DNA of 8,613 nucleotides from an uncultured Alphaproteobacteria bacterium (GTDB lineage Bacteria; Pseudomonadota; Alphaproteobacteria; Micavibrionales; Micavibrionaceae), in NCBI GenBank assembly GCA_937124505.1, contig CAKZKV010000152.1, positions 1 through 8,613 on the forward strand, read 5' to 3'. The position numbers and the translations under genes were made by a program. Below the pieces are notes generated by a model. The model was not told the DNA's origin. It ran no database searches and worked only from the letters and a program-made list of their open reading frames with translations. Within the stretch, counting starts at the first letter, position 1. Each line of letters opens with the position of its first letter. Positions 5,096-8,613 of the stretch are shown here, piece after piece.

Positions 5096-5845
5096 ATGTC
5101 GGACATACCTGCAGATATCGTTATTTATGCCCTTGTTGCAGCGGGCCTGATTTTTTGGCTGCGAAGCATTCTGGGAACGCGTCACGGTGATGAGCCGCAA
5201 CGCCCGAACCCCTTTGTGACGAATGATGAGAATGAGACGTCTGCCAATGCGCAACTGATGCTGTCCGATCATCCCGAACAAAGAATGAATGAGAGTGATC
5301 TCTACGATCCGTTTTCTGATGAGAAGCTGGCTCCTGATGCCGGGGTACGGGAGAACTTGCGGGAAATCGGCAAAAAAGACCGTTCCTTCAATCCGCAGCA
5401 GTTCCTGAAAAATGCTGAAGAGGCCTATGTGATGATTGTTGAGGCGTTTGCGGACGGTGACAAGGACTTTCTGGCGCCGTTATTGTCCGAAAGCGTTTAT
5501 GCCAGCTTTGCGCAGGAGATTGATAACCGTGCGCAAAAAGGTGAATTTATCCAGACGGAAATACACGCTATTCGCAAGGCCGAGATCAGCGGCGCCAAGC
5601 TGGAGGACCGGATGGCCTATGTCTTTGTGTCATTTGAGGCAGAGGAAACCTGCACCGTGAAGGATGCGGATGGCAATCTGCTTGCCGGAAATCCGAATCG
5701 CGCAACGGAAATGAATGATATCTGGGTCTTTGGCCGTGATATCAAATCACGCGATCCCGTGTGGCGGCTCTATGAAACGCATGAAGGCAGCCGCGGTGAG
5801 GATACCACAGACGGATCATCCTCTTCTGATTCCGGGGACGAATAG
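5096..5845 (+). CDS. Tim44/TimA family membrane-anchored protein
   Basis: The 249-residue protein has one N-terminal membrane helix (about residues 7-25, DIVIYALVAAGLIFWL), a polar, low-complexity stretch (28-95), and a Tim44-like domain from about 100 to 230 (NAEEAYVMIVEAFADGD, LAPLLSESVYASF, then a beta region ending NDIWVFGRDIKSRDPVWRLYET). The end is an acidic Ser/Asp tail. Mitochondrial Tim44 tethers Hsp70 to the import channel; the bacterial relatives are inner-membrane proteins whose role is still poorly defined, often described as putative adaptors. The conserved position between secB and mltA suggests a link with envelope biogenesis. No strong Shine-Dalgarno is visible (AGAG about 7 nt before the ATG). 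The stop codon overlaps the mltA GTG start by one base, indicating coupling. Confidence 0.9.
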   Translation: MSDIPADIVIYALVAAGLIFWLRSILGTRHGDEPQRPNPFVTNDENETSANAQLMLSDHPEQRMNESDLYDPFSDEKLAPDAGVRENLREIGKKDRSFNPQQFLKNAEEAYVMIVEAFADGDKDFLAPLLSESVYASFAQEIDNRAQKGEFIQTEIHAIRKAEISGAKLEDRMAYVFVSFEAEETCTVKDADGNLLAGNPNRATEMNDIWVFGRDIKSRDPVWRLYETHEGSRGEDTTDGSSSSDSGDE

Positions 5846-7011
5846 TGCAAAAGCAGGCTTTTTTGTTCCTGTCTTTGTGTCTGATGGCAGGATGTACCGG
5901 GCATGTGAAGCCTCCGGCAGAGCAGGCGGGGACGCCTGTCTTTCAGAAAACCACCTATCAACAATTGCCTGCATGGGACAAGGATAACCTGAGAACAGCG
6001 ATGGATGCCTTCCGGCTTTCCTGCGAGAAGCTTTTACAGATACCTGCTGAAAAACCGTTTCGTCCGCTGGGGACGTATGGTGATTTTCACGAGCCGTGTC
6101 GCGCGGCAGTCTCTGTAAATTCTGTGAACCCGCAGGCCGTTCGCAGTTTTTTTGAGACGTGGTTTGATCCGTACGAGGTTTCTGTCCGTGAAACGGGTGC
6201 GCAGGAAGGTTTGTTTACCGGCTATTACGAGGCTTCATTGCGCGGTTCCCTCAAACGTCATGGGTCTTATCAGACACCGCTTTATGCCGTGCCGGAGGAT
6301 TTATATACGGCTGATCTGGGGCAGTGGTATGAGGATTTGGAAGGAAAGAAAATTACTGCACAAGTCAGAGACGGCCAGTTATTGCGTTATCCTGATCGTG
6401 CGGCGATTGAAAGAGAGGGGCTTCCGGCTGCGGAGGTCGTAGTATGGGTGGACGATCCGGTTGATGCGTTCTTTTTGCAGATACAGGGCTCCGGTGTGGT
6501 GTCACTGGATACAGGTGGAACCATGCGCGTCGGGTATGCCGGAAAGAACGGCCATGCCTATTTTGCGATTGGCCGCGCCCTGATTGAGCGGGAAGAACTG
6601 ACCAAAGAAAACGTGTCTTTGCAGACAATCCGCGCGTGGATGGAACTTAATCCGGCGCAGGCACAGGACTTGATGAATTTAAATCCGTCCTATGTGTTTT
6701 TCAGGGCGCTCGAAACGGACGGCCCTGTCGGGGCGCAGGGCGTTGTCCTGACGCCTTTGCGGTCGCTGGCTGTTGACAAAAACCTCTATGATTACGGCCT
6801 GCCGGTCTGGATGGCGTTCGATTCTCCCGAACAAGGCAAAGGCAAGTTGGCCCAGCTTGTAATTGCACAGGATACGGGGGGCGCAATCAGAGGCGTGGTG
6901 CGAGGTGATTTTTTCTGGGGATATGGCTCCGGAGCCGAAGAACGGGCAGGAAAAATGAAATCTCGGGGCAAATACTGGTTCCTTTTTCCCAAAACTATTT
7001 CAATGAATTAA
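5845..7011 (+). CDS. mltA: Membrane-bound lytic murein transglycosylase A (MltA)
   Basis: MltA cleaves the MurNAc-GlcNAc bond of peptidoglycan with formation of a 1,6-anhydro ring. The start is GTG: it overlaps the upstream stop (TAGTG), has GGGG 8 nt upstream, and is needed to keep the export signal. Residues 1-16 are hydrophobic and end in MAGC, a lipobox with C17 as the lipidated residue, so the protein is probably an outer-membrane lipoprotein. The MltA barrel domain follows (LFTGYYEASLRG 123-134, PLYAVPEDL 145-153, then FFLQIQGSG 209-217). The C-terminal 3D domain contains TPLRSLAVD (303-311) and AQDTGGAI (341-348), whose D343 corresponds to the catalytic Asp, and GDFFWGYG (354-361). C60 and C85 could form a periplasmic disulfide. 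The protein is complete at 388 residues. A smr gene often follows in alphaproteobacteria, but is absent here. Confidence 0.96.
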   Translation: MQKQAFLFLSLCLMAGCTGHVKPPAEQAGTPVFQKTTYQQLPAWDKDNLRTAMDAFRLSCEKLLQIPAEKPFRPLGTYGDFHEPCRAAVSVNSVNPQAVRSFFETWFDPYEVSVRETGAQEGLFTGYYEASLRGSLKRHGSYQTPLYAVPEDLYTADLGQWYEDLEGKKITAQVRDGQLLRYPDRAAIEREGLPAAEVVVWVDDPVDAFFLQIQGSGVVSLDTGGTMRVGYAGKNGHAYFAIGRALIEREELTKENVSLQTIRAWMELNPAQAQDLMNLNPSYVFFRALETDGPVGAQGVVLTPLRSLAVDKNLYDYGLPVWMAFDSPEQGKGKLAQLVIAQDTGGAIRGVVRGDFFWGYGSGAEERAGKMKSRGKYWFLFPKTISMN

Positions 7012-7034
7012 CTTAAAAAACTAGGCGTAGAGAA

Positions 7035-7054
7035 AAAAATCCGTTAGGATTTTT
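7035..7054 (+). terminator. Weak terminator after mltA
   Basis: AAAAATCC (7035-7042) pairs with GGATTTTT (7047-7054) around GTTA. The stem is AT-rich, but it ends in a U run and lies 24 bp past the mltA stop, directly before a promoter for the next unit. Confidence 0.5.
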
Positions 7055-7081
7055 GTATCATTTTAAAAAGCTTGCTAAAAT
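7053..7081 (+). promoter_or_regulatory. Extended -10 promoter for the exported-protein unit
   Basis: A -35 TTGTAT (7053-7058) is 17 bp from TAAAAT (7076-7081), which is preceded by TGC and so forms an extended -10. Transcription would begin near 7088, leaving about 24 nt before the ATG at 7112. This excludes the in-frame ATG at 7082, which lies against the -10, as a start. Confidence 0.55.
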
Positions 7082-7111
7082 ATGATATTGCGGAGTTTTT
7101 GGAAAATACAT

Positions 7112-7606
7112 ATGCGTCCATTAAATAAATTTTTTCTTGTTGCCGCGTTATTGAGTTGCTCAGTCACGCCTGTTTTGGCGCATGATGATATAAGCGGCTC
7201 GGAGCGCCCGGTGCATTTGTCCTTCCGCTATATGATGGATGGGCCGCTTTATGATAAGCTGGCGAAGGAATTCAGGGAAGAAACCTTTATAGAAGAAATG
7301 CCGGATGATGTGCCTCTGCTGGGGGTGCATGAAGAAGATTTGAACGGAGACGGCAATCCAGAGTATATTGTAAGGATCACAGATACATTTTTTAAATGTA
7401 ATAATATAGGATGTCATCATGGGGTGGTCGCTATTACAGGTGACGAAGTAAAAAGATTAGGGTATTTTGAATATGCGGAGCTTGATGTTTCGATTGAAGA
7501 GACAGACGGGGTAAAGGATTTGCTGGTCTATGATAACGTTTTGAACGATTTTGCTCCGACGGTTTATAAGTGGGATGCGCAGAAACAGATGTATCTGGAG
7601 AATTGA
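7112..7606 (+). CDS. Exported protein with a calcium-loop-like motif
   Basis: I do not recognise a named family. The 164-residue protein starts with a signal peptide (MRPLNKFFLVAALL, cleavage likely after VLA at residue 23); a lipobox reading LLSC at 13-16 is a weaker alternative. The mature part has DLNGDGNPEYIV (76-87), whose D76, N78, D80 and E84 give the DxNxDGxxE spacing of FG-GAP/EF-hand-like calcium loops, followed by C96-x4-C101-H-H. Small exported proteins with a D-x-(N/D)-x-D-G loop and a nearby Cys...Gly-Cys motif are common in Gram-negatives, and this may be a divergent member. The ATG at 7112 is chosen because GGA lies 8 nt upstream and a promoter overlaps the earlier in-frame ATG. 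A stop-to-start gap of 19 bp separates it from the M23 gene, so they are likely one operon and both act in the periplasm or outside. Confidence 0.75.
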   Translation: MRPLNKFFLVAALLSCSVTPVLAHDDISGSERPVHLSFRYMMDGPLYDKLAKEFREETFIEEMPDDVPLLGVHEEDLNGDGNPEYIVRITDTFFKCNNIGCHHGVVAITGDEVKRLGYFEYAELDVSIEETDGVKDLLVYDNVLNDFAPTVYKWDAQKQMYLEN

Positions 7607-7625
7607 TAAAGGGATATATGGCTGA

Positions 7626-8613
7626 ATGTTAAATAAATACAGTCCGAATAGAAGAATTTTAAAAGCATTTGTTTTTATTTGCTTTGTTCAGATGTTCTGC
7701 ATGGCGCATACTTCCAGCGTTTTGGCGGAGGTGAAAATTGAACGACCTGTGCCCGGTGCCGTTACCAGTGACTTTAAATTAAGAACGATGGGGGGGGTAA
7801 CCAGAGCGCACAAGGGAACCGACTATTCCTGTGCGACGGGGACATCGGCGAAAGTGACGTCAGGTTATAAAAGCCTTGATTACAGACCATTGGATGGTAA
7901 TGCAGCCGGGCGCAGGCTGCATGTGCATTATGATTGTGGTGTTAAGGTCAGCTACTTTCACTTAAGTTCTTATTCTGCCGGGCCGCCACCTGACCCCAAA
8001 TGTGGGAGTTCCGGCTCCAAAGGAGACGGGTCTTATGACCCTCACCTGCACTTTGAAATTCGTATTGACGGACAACCGGTTGACCCTGAAGCGGCCTATG
8101 GGCTTGATTTGTGTGATGCGACAATTGCGTCATGTTTGAAGACAGATGGGGCGAAAAGACTTTCCGGTGCCATTGCGGGAGGGAAAGACCAGGGAGTCTG
8201 CGGCGCAGGGGAAGAGCCTTACACGGGGCCTGATCCTGTAAATCCTTCAGATGTAGAAGATACAGGGACAGTTCCTGTTGATGATGATTCGTCCTCTTCC
8301 AGACCGCCTATTGCAGCACCTTCCTACCCGCCACCGACTAATTCCGGGGGACTGGAAACAGGTGTCGGGCCTGATCCTGGTGGTACTGTGCTATGGGATG
8401 ATAGTGAATATCTCGTTGGCGACATGACAACCAATGCCTGTGATTCAGAAATATTTGTGGTCATGCGCGGGCGTGCTGCGATGGAGGCGCAGGAAGATAT
8501 TATTACCAGCGAAATTGTGATTCATCGTCCTGACAGTGTTTTGGAATATACCTGCGCTGATCAGTGGATTGGCTATACAGCCGAAAAGGCCGGGCCTCTG
8601 TTTAGTGAAACTA
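7626..8613 (+). CDS. M23 (LytM) family metallopeptidase with unknown C-terminal domain, partial
   Basis: The gene is open to the window edge; 329 codons are visible. Residues 1-34 are a signal peptide (NRRILK, a hydrophobic core, cleavage after SVLA). The M23 domain follows: VTSDFKLR (46-53), HKGTD with zinc ligands H62 and D66, YFHLSS with catalytic H112, and HLHFE with H140 and zinc ligand H142, then RIDGQPVDPEAAYG. All five residues are present, so it should cleave peptide cross-links in peptidoglycan or a similar peptide. The segment between H112 and H140 is shorter than in typical LytM domains and contains C126. C69, C104, C163 and C170 suggest disulfides. Residues 196-253 are an Asp/Pro/Ser linker. 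From 255 a second domain begins, with C272, an EAQEDI helix and SVLEYTC (C310), which I could not assign. AAAGGGA lies 11 nt before the ATG. A G8 tract occurs in codons 55-58. Confidence 0.88.
   Translation, partial: MLNKYSPNRRILKAFVFICFVQMFCMAHTSSVLAEVKIERPVPGAVTSDFKLRTMGGVTRAHKGTDYSCATGTSAKVTSGYKSLDYRPLDGNAAGRRLHVHYDCGVKVSYFHLSSYSAGPPPDPKCGSSGSKGDGSYDPHLHFEIRIDGQPVDPEAAYGLDLCDATIASCLKTDGAKRLSGAIAGGKDQGVCGAGEEPYTGPDPVNPSDVEDTGTVPVDDDSSSSRPPIAAPSYPPPTNSGGLETGVGPDPGGTVLWDDSEYLVGDMTTNACDSEIFVVMRGRAAMEAQEDIITSEIVIHRPDSVLEYTCADQWIGYTAEKAGPLFSET

Noticed and set aside
7082..7111. Upstream in-frame ATG for the 164-residue exported protein
   Set aside because: It abuts the predicted -10, has no Shine-Dalgarno, and would add a non-signal extension before a good signal peptide beginning at 7112.
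7618..7632. ATG at 7618 as start of the M23 gene
   Set aside because: It is out of frame with the peptidase and stops after four codons; the ATG at 7626 gives a proper signal peptide.
1..8613. tRNA, rRNA or riboswitch genes
   Set aside because: I saw no cloverleaf, rRNA segment or known riboswitch core in any intergenic stretch.

Overview
The window looks like chromosomal DNA of an alphaproteobacterium of moderate GC content. Two gene neighbourhoods familiar from that class support this: rsmB / rpe / heparinase II-III-like, and dnaQ / secB / Tim44-like / mltA. A 49-residue SDHAF4 (DUF1674) protein, typical of alphaproteobacteria and mitochondria, adds to it. The repeats also fit, with hairpins carrying an ACAAG loop and 'CGTCATTGCGAG'-type palindromes. 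A Micavibrio-like or other deep alphaproteobacterial lineage is possible, but I cannot settle it from the sequence.

Left block (1-2903, minus strand). In transcription order this runs chorismate mutase-like protein, rsmB (8-bp overlap), a 327-bp gap filled by a composite inverted repeat, rpe, and the N-terminus of a heparinase II/III-like protein (TAATG overlap with rpe) that leaves the window at base 1. A candidate promoter for rpe lies between the repeat and the gene.

Centre (2925-3785, plus strand). A 49-residue SDHAF4-like gene starts only 21 bp from the divergent chorismate mutase gene and is followed 12 bp later by dnaQ, the proofreading subunit of DNA polymerase III. A perfect TATAAT sits seven bases before the dnaQ ATG, which would suit a leaderless transcript.

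Repeat island (3786-4358). The convergent dnaQ and secB genes are separated by about 570 bp without a gene. It holds a 146-bp MITE-like element with 18-bp terminal inverted repeats (16/18 matches) and a 9-bp direct repeat on each side, then two further palindromic repeat units, then the secB terminator and a second hairpin.

Right block. secB (minus strand) diverges from a Tim44-like membrane-anchored protein that overlaps mltA (TAGTG). SecB, the Tim44-like protein and MltA link cytoplasmic export, the inner membrane and cell-wall remodelling. After a weak terminator, a good extended -10 promoter (TTGTAT-17-TGCTAAAAT) starts a new transcription unit of two exported proteins: a 164-residue protein with a DxNxDG calcium-loop-like motif, and a partial M23 (LytM) metallopeptidase with all five active-site residues. 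The peptidase carries a long acidic/proline linker and an unrecognised Cys-containing C-terminal domain that runs off the window end. This last unit is the least conventional part of the window.
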